Positions 10,424 to 22,368 are shown, counted from the first letter of the stretch. The stretch is 64,000 nucleotides of DNA from CAWATZ01 sp963784995 (GCA_963784995.1 CAWATZ010000004.1:682001-746000), one strand, 5' to 3'. Notes: generated from the letters alone by a model not told the origin. Numbers and translations are program-made.

Positions 10424-11266
10424 ATGACCACGCCAACAGCGGGCAAGTTGTACTTGCCCGACCCGAGCGCAGAACAGCGATACCTGAATCTGCTTCTCGA
10501 CCCCTTGGACGGCTGCGCCGGCTACAAGCCGAAGTTCGGCACGGATGAAGAAGAAGGAGTCAGCCTATCGCAATTCAAGGTCCTGTACGGCCAAGACCCG
10601 TTCTATCATTGGGTCGGACTGGACTCCGAGCTAATGTATGCGGCGCACAAGGCTGCTGGCGGGATGACTTCTATCTATCGCCAGCTTGGCACTGGCTGCG
10701 AAAACCTTGTCCGTGCGGTTATGAGGGATGCCCTGTTGCTGACTGAAGACCAGGTGGCCTGGAGTTACGAGTACGTCAAGAAGGACAACTCGAAGGGTGT
10801 TGCCAAACTGGATGCCCGAATCGACGTGGCCCATCTTACCGGAAAGCCCGAAACACGTGACAGGGTTGCCGACTGGCTGGTGAGATGCGGTAACTATCTC
10901 AACTTGCCGACCGACCGAACCGGGCAGTTGAAAGGAGCCATCTTTGAGGCCCGGCAAGGGTACAAGAGCGCCGACGCCAAGCGGTCAAACGCCGATCTTC
11001 AATTCGCCATGAATGCTTCGGCGGAAAACTACCTGCCTGTCTTGGCGATTATCTCAACCCAGGCAAGCCGTTCTGTTCTCAGGCGCTACAAGAACGCCAA
11101 GCTGCTTGTCATGACCGGCGTCTTGTCGGATGACGACACGACCAGCACCTACGCCTTTTTCCAAAAGATCGTCGGCTTTGAGCTAGACGAGTTCTTCAAG
11201 CGCAACACGGAGGCGATGCAAAGGCGGTGTCAGAAGATCTTGGAGGCGCTTCTGGCACCTGCATGA
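10424..11266 (+). CDS. Probable type II restriction endonuclease partner of the methyltransferase
   Basis: A 280-residue protein with no domain that I recognise with certainty. It starts two bases after the methyltransferase stop, a spacing typical of restriction-modification pairs. Its middle has FEARQGYKSADAKRSNADLQFAMNA followed by YLPVLAIISTQASRSVLRRYKNAKLLVMTGVL. This resembles the layout of restriction enzymes of the PD-(D/E)XK kind, in which conserved charged residues precede hydrophobic strands, but I cannot name a catalytic triad. Function as the cognate endonuclease is inferred from position. An alternative is an accessory or specificity protein. Base composition matches the upstream gene, so both probably arrived together. 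Confidence 0.6.
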   Translation: MTTPTAGKLYLPDPSAEQRYLNLLLDPLDGCAGYKPKFGTDEEEGVSLSQFKVLYGQDPFYHWVGLDSELMYAAHKAAGGMTSIYRQLGTGCENLVRAVMRDALLLTEDQVAWSYEYVKKDNSKGVAKLDARIDVAHLTGKPETRDRVADWLVRCGNYLNLPTDRTGQLKGAIFEARQGYKSADAKRSNADLQFAMNASAENYLPVLAIISTQASRSVLRRYKNAKLLVMTGVLSDDDTTSTYAFFQKIVGFELDEFFKRNTEAMQRRCQKILEALLAPA

Positions 11267-11329
11267 ACCGTCTCCCTCTGCCCAGGTTCTTGTTGTCAAT
11301 GGCTTCGTAGATGGCGACGTTGGAAAGGA

Positions 11330-11623
11330 TCATGCTCCAACCTTCTGGAAGGTGGGAGCTGCTTGGAGCGTCTTCCCTGAGACGGTGACATGCTGACCAT
11401 TCTCGAACGACTGAGCGGGCAACCGCACGAGGGCCAGCTCGCCCCGCCGATCAACCACTTCAACCTGAACTAACCCCTCCCCCTCGCCGGAAGGTGGGGG
11501 AACAACAGTTTCCTGCGGGGCGAAAAGCGAAAAGCCCTTCCCGTTGTATTGCATCCCCGACACCGCATACTCGGTCGGGAACTGACCGGGGCTTACCGAG
11601 CAGGGAAGCCACTTCGTTTCCAC
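11330..11623 (-). CDS. Small conserved-looking hypothetical protein (97 aa)
   Basis: GTG at 11623 follows a good AAGGAGGA site at a sensible distance. The product, METKWLPCSVSPGQFPTEYAVSG... ending GKTLQAAPTFQKVGA, has alternating hydrophobic positions (GLVQVEVVDRRGELALVRLPAQSFENGQHVTVSG) suggesting a small beta-rich domain. I do not recognise a named family. A 10-base perfect palindrome, GTTCATGAAC, lies at 11666-11675, upstream of the start, and could be an operator. The gene points towards the restriction-like cassette and ends 63 bases from it. Confidence 0.6.
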   Translation of the reverse strand: METKWLPCSVSPGQFPTEYAVSGMQYNGKGFSLFAPQETVVPPPSGEGEGLVQVEVVDRRGELALVRLPAQSFENGQHVTVSGKTLQAAPTFQKVGA

Positions 11624-11903
11624 CGTGTGCTCCTCCTTCTTCCCGGACCACTGTCATACAATACTGTTCATGAACTGTCGAAAGGGCGAGGTCAACAAGA
11701 CCTTCCCGCAGAGATGCATTAAAGACCAGTATGCCAGATTGGCCGAGGACCGGCAAGACATTGTTAAGATCGTGTGAATATACATGCGTCCCCTTTCTTC
11801 TCTCTTTCTTCTCTTCTTTCTTCTTCTTCCCGATCTTTCGCGCCGGAGTAATAGATAGAGGAAGGCGATCCTGCCTGGTCAGGAGTGAAAGCCTGCCCTT
11901 GGC
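11624..11903. other. Intergenic region with pyrimidine-rich tract
   Basis: It contains the GTTCATGAAC palindrome and, at about 11784-11836, a run of almost pure pyrimidines beginning ATGCGTCCCCTTTC. The same ATGCGTCCCCTTTT opening ends the hairpin at 38511-38579, so this may be half of that repeat followed by a simple-sequence tract. No gene is supported. Confidence 0.5.
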
Positions 11904-13109
11904 TCACCAGGCTTCGCGCAGGATTCCCTCCAGGTCCTCGGCGGTCACCGGCCTCGGATTGACACGCAGGATGCGCTTGATCCCGAACGCCTTGTCCGCG
12001 AACGGCCGCAGTTGCTCCTGCTTGACGCCCAGTTCACGCAGCCGATTGGGAATGCCGACGTCGGCCCGCAACCGCTCCACCGCGTGGACCGCCTTCTCGG
12101 CCGCCGCCTCCTCGCTCAGTCCTTGCACGTCCTCGCCCAGAAGCCGGGCGATGGCCGCGAACTGGGGCCGCCGGGCCGGCAAGTTGAAGCGCATCACGTA
12201 AGGCAGCAGCAGACCATTGCCGGCACCGTGCGAGCAGTGCGTGGCACCGCCGACGGGATACTCCAGGGCGTGAACCACCGCGACGCCGACGTTGGAGAAG
12301 GACATGCCCGCCATCGTCGCCGCCAGGGCCATGCCCTCGCGGGCTTCGAGATCCTGGCCGTTGGCCACCGCCCGGCGCAGGTACTTCCCAATCAGGGTGA
12401 TCGCCTTCTCGGCCAGCATGTCGCCGAAGGGGTGCCGGCCCTGGTAGACGGTGCGCTCGCCCGGCGGCAGCGGAAAGACCTCGTTATCGACCGCAGTGAA
12501 GGCCTCGATGGCGTGCGTCAGGGCGTCAATGCCGCTGTCGGCCGTCACCTTCGGCGGACACGACAGGGTCAGCAGCGGATCGACCAGGGCCACTTTCGGA
12601 CGCAGGTAATTGCTCAGGACGCCGACCTTGATGTGGTTGTCGGTGTCGGTCAGGACCGAGGCGGCCGAGACTTCCGAGCCGGTGCCGGCCGTGGTCGGCA
12701 GACACAGCAGCGGCAGGATCGGTCCGGGCGCCTTGTCGTCGCCGACGTAGTCGCGCGGCTGGCCGCCGTGGGTGTGGACCAGGGCGGTGATCTTGGCCAG
12801 GTCCATGTTGCTGCCGCCGCCCAGGCCAAGGATGGCGTCCGGCCGAAATCGGCCCGCGTGCGCGATGCACGCCGCCGCCGCCCGCAGCGACGGCTCCGGC
12901 TCGCCATCGGGAAACACCTCCACCGCAACGCCCACTTCCTTCAGCGGAGCCTGGACGCGCTCAACCAGGCCCGCCTTGACCAGAATCGCATCGGTCACCA
13001 GCAGAAGCCGTTTGACGGCCAGCCGCTGCACCACGTCTCCCAGCTGCAAGGTGGCGTTTTGACCGAACAGAAGCATCCCCGCAGTGTGGAACGTCCAGGT
13101 GGTGCGCAT
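11904..13109 (-). CDS. Iron-containing alcohol dehydrogenase
   Basis: A 401-residue group III (iron-dependent) alcohol dehydrogenase. NAD(P) binding is indicated by ILGLGGGSNMDLAKI at about residues 93-107 and LPTTAGTGSEVSAASV at about 140-155. The metal site is visible in DSGIDALTHAIEAF (Asp, His) and GVAVVHALEYPVGGATHCSHGAGNGLLLPYVMRFN (two His). Length is slightly above the usual ~385 because of an insertion around FPLPPGERTVYQGRHPFGD. It should interconvert an alcohol and an aldehyde; the substrate is unknown. The ATG at 13109 begins MRTTWTFHTAGMLLFGQNA. Its 5' end and upstream flank recur in degenerate form at 15406-15494 and at about 21997-22200, so this locus has been copied. Confidence 0.92.
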   Translation of the reverse strand: MRTTWTFHTAGMLLFGQNATLQLGDVVQRLAVKRLLLVTDAILVKAGLVERVQAPLKEVGVAVEVFPDGEPEPSLRAAAACIAHAGRFRPDAILGLGGGSNMDLAKITALVHTHGGQPRDYVGDDKAPGPILPLLCLPTTAGTGSEVSAASVLTDTDNHIKVGVLSNYLRPKVALVDPLLTLSCPPKVTADSGIDALTHAIEAFTAVDNEVFPLPPGERTVYQGRHPFGDMLAEKAITLIGKYLRRAVANGQDLEAREGMALAATMAGMSFSNVGVAVVHALEYPVGGATHCSHGAGNGLLLPYVMRFNLPARRPQFAAIARLLGEDVQGLSEEAAAEKAVHAVERLRADVGIPNRLRELGVKQEQLRPFADKAFGIKRILRVNPRPVTAEDLEGILREAW

Positions 13110-13597
13110 TGCAGGTTCTCCGTCTGGAGGAATCCGATTGTTGCTCCGGGGGGTCATTGTACGCGGTTGCCTGGCGGCTGGTGAGTCCCACTGGCAGGTT
13201 CCTTGAGCGGCGAAGCGAAGAGGGAGCTTTGGAGAAGACAAGTTTGGTTGTTGTGACTGAGGAAGGCAAAGACCGAGGGCGGATTGGCATACAGACGAGC
13301 AAAGGAACAACGAGCCGCTGAAAGGCCAAGGGGTGCGGGACTCGGGAGTGGCAGGCCCGGCAGCGGCCTGCCGAGCCGGCTGTCCTCGGCTCGGCAGGCC
13401 GCTGCCGGGCCTGCCACTCCCGGTCTTGGCCCTTGACCGGGTCGTTGTGGAAAAAGACCGGGTCGGATGGAGGCAGACTGTGCCACGGGGTCGGCCAGGG
13501 TTTCTGTGCAAGTTTCTGTGCAAAACGGTCACCCCCTCCTTGCACCGAATTCCTGCAGCGCTTCCAGGCTCTGGGTATGTCATCCCCTGCCGGTCGC
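13110..13597. other. Intergenic region with a long hairpin at 13343-13422
   Basis: The 33-base arms CGGGAGTGGCAGGCCCGGCA... and complement are perfect and enclose about 14 bases. Bases 13124-13182 are the adh upstream flank shared with the two adh remnants. No reading frame in this space resembles a protein. Confidence 0.65.
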
Positions 13598-14947
13598 CTA
13601 AAAGAGCAACTGGAACCCGAAGTTGATACCCTGGGCCCAGAAATCCGTTGTAGTGAACAGCGCAGTGGGTCGGGCGGGACCGGTGAGGGTCGGCACTTGG
13701 CTAGCAGGCCCCGGGCCGACTGCCGTCGTATTGATGACGCGGTCGATCTGATCTCCAGGCCGAGCCACGGTGTTCATCCAGAGGAACTCATATCCCACGG
13801 AGACGCGCAGGGTGGGCAGGATGTTCACGCCGATGCGGGCCTCGCCTCCGGGGATGACCCCGAACTGATCCTGGTGATACCTGCCAATGTTGGTGGGCTG
13901 GGCAAAGATGCCGCCCGTCCCGTTGCCAAATTGCGTGGTGTTGAACAGCTTCGGCAGGGAATCCGCAAATTGGCCATCGATCATCACCACCTGGTGCATT
14001 TCGCCCAGAGCGATCTTTCCCTGGACCATGGCGTACAACCAGCGGCTCGCCCATTCGCCGCGCAGGCCCGTCTGCCCGCCATAAAATTGGTTGCGCGTGC
14101 CAAAGTGGTCGTTGAAGGTGGCAGCACGGTAGGGCTGGGTGGAGAAGATGCCAGTGCTGTTCGAGAAGACGTTGAGGTCCAGGCTTTCGAGCAGGTCCAC
14201 GTAGCGAAAGCCAAGCAGAGCATTTACCTGGATGGTGTCGGTGCGCATTACGTTGTACACCATGTTGCCTTCTCGCACCCCAGAGCTGGCTGGAAGAGTG
14301 GACGGAAATGACGCCAAACCGATCGACCCCATTGGCGGCCAGGATCGCGTTCTCACCTACCACAGGGCCTGTGCCGGTCCCAGTGCCAAAGTTGTTCCAG
14401 CCGCCGGCGTTGGGATTGCCGCCGGGGGGAGTGACGTTGAAGAAGGGCACACCGAGGATCGGCAGCCCGGTGACCGAAGAAGAAGTCGAGGTAAAGTTAT
14501 TCTCCTTGTCCGGCTGGAACTAGAAGCCCGAGGCTTCCATGCCGAGGGTCATCTCCTGATTCAGCCAGCAGCCCTCGGTCAGCTTGTAACCCGAGTGAAT
14601 AGGCGAGGTATTGTAGTCCCGACCGCCAAAGAGCACCTGGGTGTTGGGCTGGCCGAGGGCGCCGGGGACCGAATCGTTGAGATTGCCGGTGGTCACCAGC
14701 GGCACGGGCAACGGCGCACCCTTGAACCACCAGAGCAGGTAGTCCGCTCCCCCCAGAATCGCGGGAAGCTGGAGCCTCCAGCGCTCCCATCCAGGGTGGA
14801 CCCCGACCAATCGCCCACGGGAGCCTGATCGACCCCGGAGGGCTGGACCGTTGCCGCTGGCATCGGGATCGGAGATTGCGGGGGCTCAGCCAGGGAGAAC
14901 CCGGCCGTGACGATCAGGGCCCCGAGGGCAAACATTCCTTTGTTCAT
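13598..14947 (-). pseudogene. BBP7-family outer-membrane beta-barrel protein, interrupted
   Basis: Reading leftwards, the ATG at 14947 gives a signal peptide (MNKGMFALGALIVTAGFSLA). A shift in the six-C run at 14749-14754 leads to GADYLLWWFKGAPLPVPLVTTG...TQVLFGGRDYN...WLNQEMTLGMEASGF. An in-frame TAG at 14520-14522 is followed by FQPDKENNFTSTSSSVTGLPILGVPFFNVTPPGG...VHSSSQLWGA. A further one-base shift near 14275 gives EGNMVYNVMRTDTIQVNALLGFRYVDLLESLD...FGTRNQFYGGQTGLRGEW...FAQPTNIGRYHQDQFGVIPGGEARIGVNILPTLRVSVGYEFLWMNTVARPGDQIDRVIN...GINFGFQLLF. ADYLLWW, RNQFYGGQ, QPTNIGRY and RPGDQIDR are hallmarks of this planctomycete barrel family of unknown function. Three lesions in one gene favour a true pseudogene, although two are one-base changes. 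Confidence 0.85.
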
Positions 14948-15595
14948 GATTCCTTCCTTGGCAGAGCGCCCGGCTCCTTTCGTGTCCTACCTATCCTCCC
15001 GGCATTCCGTGCTCAGCGAGGAAAGGGAAGAGGCGGCGCGGGTTGGTGAGATCCAGGCGTGTTATCGACATTGTGGTAAGCCGACATGCGAGCGTGGACT
15101 GGAAACAGGACAGGGTTGGCGTGTCCCAACGTGGGTTCGCCAGCCTGGGAAAACCACGGAATCTGGAAATGTCCCCGCGATTCTTGCCGGGGCCATTCCG
15201 CCTTCCCAAAACAGGATGTCAGGTGGCAGGCAAGAGGTCCAGCGACGCGAACAGGCTCGGATCGGATCAGCAAGAGCAGGCACTGACTCGCCCGCCACGC
15301 CACGGCAAGGGGCAGGCCGAGAGGGCAATCGGGCTCCAGCCGAGACTGGCTGAGGATGCGGTGTTTCTCCTGAAGAGGATTCGGTTCGTCCCCGGAAGCG
15401 CCACGCCGCCCCGGCCGAGGACGGCGTCCGGCCGAAACAGGAGGAGAGAAATCGGTTGTTGCTCCGAGGGGTCATTGGATGCAGTTGCCCTGCGCATGGT
15501 GACTGCGGGCAGCCTCAGGCGATGGCGCTGCGGGAAGGACCTCTGCCTGATACGATCGTAGAAACCCTCTGCCGAACCGAACGGAGACGACAACC
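14948..15595. other. Long intergenic region between the BBP7 and kinase genes
   Basis: About 650 bases without a supported gene. The right part (15406-15494) is a fragment of an alcohol dehydrogenase locus, annotated separately. The left part shows no hairpin and no recognisable protein in any frame. Confidence 0.55.
15406..15494 (-). pseudogene. Remnant of an iron alcohol dehydrogenase locus, internally deleted
   Basis: Two pieces of the adh locus are joined. Bases about 15406-15438 resemble 12817-12849 inside adh (encoding FRPDAVLGRGG, compare FRPDAILGLGGG), and bases about 15440-15494 resemble the adh upstream flank at 13124-13182 (shared TTGTTGCTCCG and GTCATTG). The 5' coding part between them is missing. 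It is too short to encode anything and is probably a duplication relic. Confidence 0.6.
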
Positions 15596-18296
<2,701 letters not shown>

Positions 18297-18394
18297 CGGC
18301 GCAGGGAAGCTGCTCATAGCCGTTAGGTTCTCTCCCGTGCCCCGTCTTGTGGAGAGAGCGTTTCTTCTCCGCCCGAACGGGGTTTTTTCCAGCC

Positions 18395-19387
18395 ATGTTG
18401 CACCGATCCCTCTTACCCTCTGCTCTCATCTGTTCGCTCTTGCTGATTCTGGGCGGTCGCGCGGCCGAAGGTGAGTTCCAGATCCTGCCGGAGAAGAGTT
18501 GCTGCCTGGCTCTTCCCGTTCGGGAGGTGGACGAGGCCGCCTTCACGAAAGACACGCGGACCGTCTCCGCGGACGTTTTCCTGGACAGGAAAACCAACCG
18601 AGTGATCTGCGTCGGCAAGGAAGGGAAAGCCCTGGCCATCGTCCCAGCCCGGAAGGAGGGATTCGGTCCGGAGGGTAAAGCGCCGCAATTCTTGCACCGC
18701 CTGGTGCTGCCGGTCCGGAAATGGGACGAGAAGACGTTTGACGCGCGCACCTCGAAAATCAGCGTCGAGGTCTACCACGACGAACGCATGGACGCCTGGA
18801 TCTACGCCAGCCTGCCCGGTGTTCTGGCCGTGGTCCCTGCCGGGAAGCTCGTCGCGGAAAAACCAGTCCCGGAAGCGAAATGGCTCGACCGCTTGCCGCT
18901 CAAGGTTCGCCCCTCCCGGGAGTTTGAACCCAAACCGTACCTCTGCAGCGTCGAGGTCTATCAGGATGAGAGGACTGGCGTGTTCCTTTACGCGGCCGAG
19001 AGCGGCGCCCTGGCCGTGCTGCCGGCGGCAAAGGTGGAGGTGAGGCAGAACGCCGACGCCCTGGCCTGGTCGCACGCTCTGGACCTGCGTGCGCGGAGGC
19101 CGGCTGAGGATGAGTTCTGAGCAGCAACGCCGCAGTTCGGCGTGGAGGTCTACCAGGACAAGAACCGGGACGCCTGGGTGTACGCTTCGGAAACGCTCCA
19201 ACTCTCCGTGACGCCGGTAACCAGGGCTGTGAATCCTGACAAAATCGAGGCGCCCCGGTGGATCCAGGGGCTGCGGCCTCCGGGCGACGCCAGGAAGTGG
19301 AGCGCGGAGAGTTACCGCGACCCCAACACCGAGCAAGTGGTGACCGTGACTTCCCGCGGCGCCATCGCCGTGGGACCGGCGAAGTGA
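18395..19387 (+). pseudogene. Secreted four-repeat protein of unknown function, in-frame TGA
   Basis: The ATG at 18395 starts a signal peptide (MLHRSLLPSALICSLLLILGGRAAEG). Four units of roughly 75 residues follow, each with a pattern like W-x-L-x-LPVR ... VEVYxDERxxAWIYAxxxGxLAVVPA. Examples are VEVYHDERMDAWIYASLPGVLAVVPA, VEVYQDERTGVFLYAAESGALAVLPA and VEVYQDKNRDAWVYASETLQLSV. A TGA at 19118-19120 (after AEDEF) interrupts the reading frame without shifting it, and the fourth unit continues in the same frame to 19387. The function is unknown and I do not recognise the repeat. The stop is either a nonsense mutation or a base error; readthrough is possible but unsupported. The next gene starts 48 bases downstream. 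Confidence 0.65.
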
Positions 19388-19435
19388 ACGCCGCCAAGCA
19401 AGCGTTTGTGCATCTTTCCCCGGAAGGGATCAATC

Positions 19436-20431
19436 ATGGGCCGGCAAACCGTCCGCGCGGCAGCTTGTTTGCTTCTCCTGACTTCCTTCGGATGGTCAGC
19501 GCCTGCACCAAAGCCCAAACAGCCGCCCCCGCCGGCATTGGCCCTTGCCGTTGATCGCGAATCGTACCTTCCCTTTGAGCCGATCTGGGTGGATTGGGCC
19601 CTCACGAATCAGTCCGATGACTCGTGCTGGATTTCAGTGCGTCCAGCCTGGGACCTCCTTCGCTTTCGGTTCACTACCGCGAAAGAGAAGGACGGGTACA
19701 CTGTGCCCCCCTTCATAGCTTGTTTTTCCTCCCCTCCACCCTTCGCGGTTCTTCACCCCGGCAAATCCCGGCGTGGGTGGTTCAATTGCCGCGCCGACTT
19801 CATTGGCATTCCCAACTCGGGATCCATTTCGCTGCAAGGAACCGCGCGGTTTATTTATTCGCTCGAAGAGCCGCACCAGACCCGTTTTCGCGGGGCCACG
19901 GCGGCGGTCTGCCCGGCAAACCCCGTTCAATTCAACGTCGTTACGCCAACAGGCAACGACAAGCGGGCCATCTCCTACCTGATTCGCACGTTCGACAACA
20001 AGAAGGACACGGAGGACCTTGAGCAGCTTGCGAGAAGCGGGATGGGCGGCTGGGGCTTTGATCCGCATCGCGCCAGACAGGTCTTCGAGAACGTCGAATC
20101 CGACCGCTTCCGTGCCGCGGCAGCTTTTTACCTCGGATGGGACCGGCTCCACAGTAGCGTTCCGGGAGCAAAAGTAAAGCGGGAAGAGGACATTCGCGAA
20201 GCGATCCAGTTCTTTCACCATTGCGCGGAAAGTCCAGGCAGCAGCCGGTATCTGAAGGGTTTGGCCAAGCTGCATCTTGCTTTGGCCCACGCTGCGAATT
20301 CGCCAATCCAGAACGTGGCCAGGGCCAGAAGTCTTGCCGAGGCATTGGTGATGGAGTACCCGGCAACCGCCATTGCCTCTGAGGCTGAGGCTCTCCTGGC
20401 TGACCTGACGCAAGACCGCAAGAAACGCTGA
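19436..20431 (+). CDS. Secreted hypothetical protein with C-terminal helical repeats
   Basis: A 331-residue protein starting at ATG 19436 after a GGAAGGG site. MGRQTVRAAACLLLLTSFGWSAPAP is a signal peptide, followed by a proline-rich linker (KPKQPPPPAL). The N-terminal half resembles a beta-sandwich: ALAVDRESYLPFEPIWVDWALTNQSDDSCWISVRPAWDLLRF ... HPGKSRRGWFNC. The C-terminal half is helical, with TPR-like RFRAAAAFYLGWDRLHS and YLKGLAKLHLALAHAANSPIQNVARARSLAEALVMEYPATAIASEAEALLADL. No named family is recognised. It follows the repeat protein in the same orientation and may share its transcript. The ISAs1 element inserted 25 bases after the stop. Confidence 0.65.
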   Translation: MGRQTVRAAACLLLLTSFGWSAPAPKPKQPPPPALALAVDRESYLPFEPIWVDWALTNQSDDSCWISVRPAWDLLRFRFTTAKEKDGYTVPPFIACFSSPPPFAVLHPGKSRRGWFNCRADFIGIPNSGSISLQGTARFIYSLEEPHQTRFRGATAAVCPANPVQFNVVTPTGNDKRAISYLIRTFDNKKDTEDLEQLARSGMGGWGFDPHRARQVFENVESDRFRAAAAFYLGWDRLHSSVPGAKVKREEDIREAIQFFHHCAESPGSSRYLKGLAKLHLALAHAANSPIQNVARARSLAEALVMEYPATAIASEAEALLADLTQDRKKR

Positions 20432-20445
20432 CAGCTAGCTGGCAG

Positions 20446-21763
20446 TGGGCCACGTCAGGGCCTACGCCTCACCAACCCCCCAAATTGTTCGCAGGCGGTT
20501 GCTTTTGTCAAGGGGAGCGGCATAGGATTCTCCACGGACATCGCCCCGACGGAGGAGAAAAATGGACGCGGTTCTCCATCAGGCAGCATCGCCCAACGGC
20601 GCCTCTTGCCCCAGCCCTCTGACCATTATCCGCTATTTTCGGCTTCTCAAGGATCCGCGCCGCCGCCATCGGCGCTTGCATCTGTTGATCGACATTGTTG
20701 TCATCGCTCTGTGCGCTGTGCTGTGCGGCGCCGACGATTGGCAACAAATCGCTACCTTTGCTCAACTCCGGCGTGACTGGCTGAAACGGTTCCTCGCTCT
20801 GCCCAATGGCATTCCTTCCCATGACACCTTCGAGCGTGTTTTCGCTCGCCTGGATCCGCAGGTCTTCCAGAAGTGTTTCACGCAGTGGATCAGCGCCGTG
20901 TGCGGTCTGTTGCATCTGCCGCACGTCGCCATTGACGGCAAGACCCTGCGTAGCTCGGGGTCAGCCAACCTGGGTCCGTTGCATGTTGTCAGCGCCTGGG
21001 CCAGTGCCAATCGTCTGTCTCTGGGCGAGGTCGCTGTGGCCGCGAAATCCAATGAAATCACAGCCATTCCGCGGTTGCTGGAAATGCTGGAGCTGGAAGG
21101 AGCCTTGGTCACCATCGATGCCATGGGTTGCCAGAAAGAAATCGCCAGAGTGATCCAGACCCGCAAGGCCGACTATGCCCTGACGGTCAAAGAGAATCAA
21201 CCGCATTTAGTGGAAGACATCCAGAACTGCTTCCTGAAAGCGTTTGAGACCGAGTTCCAGAATGTGAAACACGATAGCTACGAGACGGAAGAACGGGGTC
21301 ACGGTCGCCACGAGAAACGGAAGTACGTCATTATTGAGGATCCGGAAGGGATTCGTGATCTGAACTTGTGGGCCGGGTTGTGTGTGATTGGCATGTGCCT
21401 GAGCGAGCGCACCGTGGCAGGCCGAACAAGTGAAGAAGTGCGGTACTTCATTGGCAGCCGGCGAACCAGTGCCAAGGTCTACGGGGAAGCATTACGCAAC
21501 CACTGGGGGATTGAGAACAATTTGCATTGGCAATTGGATGTTAGCTTTGGAGAGGATGCCAGTCGCATCGTCAACCGTTGTGGAGCCGAAAACTTCGCGG
21601 TGTTACGACGCATCGCCTTAAGCATGCTGAAGCGTCATCCGGACAAACGGAGCATGGCTTGCAAGCGTCTGGCGGCGGCACTGGACACCACGGTTCTTGA
21701 AGAAATCCTCCGTGGCGGCCATAATTCGGGTAATCGGTAATGCGTAGGCCCTGTGGGCCACGT
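20446..21763. mobile_element. ISAs1-family insertion sequence with 10-bp target duplication
   Basis: The element spans 20456-21753 (1298 bp). Its ends are perfect 12-base inverted repeats, CAGGGCCTACGC at the left and GCGTAGGCCCTG at the right. The 10-base target TGGGCCACGT is duplicated exactly at 20446-20455 and 21754-21763. End sequence, length and 8-10 bp duplications fit the ISAs1 family. The intact duplication and intact transposase point to a recent insertion. It landed between the secreted protein gene and a chimeric yacG/adh fragment and disrupted no visible gene. Confidence 0.92.
20562..21740 (+). CDS. ISAs1-family DDE transposase
   Basis: A 392-residue intact transposase nearly filling the element. 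The N-terminus has the family DUF (YFRLLKDPRRRHRRLHLLIDIVVIALCAVLCGADDW). The catalytic domain contains VAIDGKTLRSSG (first Asp), VTIDAMGCQ (second Asp) and the late RNHWGIENNLHWQLDVSFGEDASR (Glu). Such enzymes excise and insert the element through its terminal repeats. The stop at 21740 lies just inside the right terminal repeat, as is usual for compact elements. Confidence 0.95.
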   Translation: MDAVLHQAASPNGASCPSPLTIIRYFRLLKDPRRRHRRLHLLIDIVVIALCAVLCGADDWQQIATFAQLRRDWLKRFLALPNGIPSHDTFERVFARLDPQVFQKCFTQWISAVCGLLHLPHVAIDGKTLRSSGSANLGPLHVVSAWASANRLSLGEVAVAAKSNEITAIPRLLEMLELEGALVTIDAMGCQKEIARVIQTRKADYALTVKENQPHLVEDIQNCFLKAFETEFQNVKHDSYETEERGHGRHEKRKYVIIEDPEGIRDLNLWAGLCVIGMCLSERTVAGRTSEEVRYFIGSRRTSAKVYGEALRNHWGIENNLHWQLDVSFGEDASRIVNRCGAENFAVLRRIALSMLKRHPDKRSMACKRLAAALDTTVLEEILRGGHNSGNR

Positions 21764-21773
21764 CCGGCGTGCA

Positions 21774-22200
21774 CAAAAGAGAGGCGATGGCCAGGGAGCC
21801 ACGCCTCTTCTTTATGGGAACGGCCAAGTGTTTGGCCGGCTTAGGGGACGTCCTTCTCCTGGGGGGTGGAAAGATCCTCTTCCTCCGGTCCCAGCCGGTA
21901 GGTTCCATTCATCCATGCCCCAGGTCGATCTGCTTGCAACGCTTGCTGCAAAACGGAAAGTAGGGCAAATCCTTGATACTCTCCGCCGTCACTTGTCGGT
22001 CACCAGCAGCAGACGCTTGACGGCCAGGCGCTGCACCACGTCTCCGAGTTGCGAGACGGCGTTTTGACCGAACAGAAGAGTTCCGGCGGTGTGGAAGGTC
22101 CAGGTGGTGCGCATGGCAGGGTCTCCGTCTGAAGGAGGGAAAGCGGTAGTCGTTCCGGGGGTATTGTACGCAGTTGCCGTGCGTCTGGTGAGCCCCACTC
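21774..22200 (-). pseudogene. Chimeric fragment: adh 5' end fused to a copied yacG 3' end
   Basis: Bases about 21997-22200 resemble the adh start and upstream flank (12990-13180), diverged but readable as MRTTWTFHTAGTLLFGQNAVSQLGDVVQRLAVKRLLLVTD. At about 21996 the sequence switches abruptly to a nearly exact copy of 27331-27555. That stretch contains the last two thirds of yacG and its downstream flank. The fusion reads ...LLLVTDK and stops, so it makes no functional protein. Two unrelated genes, 9 kb and 5 kb away, are represented, so this is a recombination scar. It is bordered by the right target duplication of the IS. Confidence 0.75.
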
Positions 22201-22368
22201 GCCTCGGAGGAAACGAAAAGCCGCCTGCCTCTGCATGAGCGAGAGACCAGGCGGTCTTTCGTATTTTGAAACGTACTCGCCCACTTGTTGCTTGTCGCTG
22301 AATCTCCGGACCTTCGGTGCTGAGCGGCCTGGAGTTGACGCGCCTTCTGTGCTCAGGACCACGAACTG

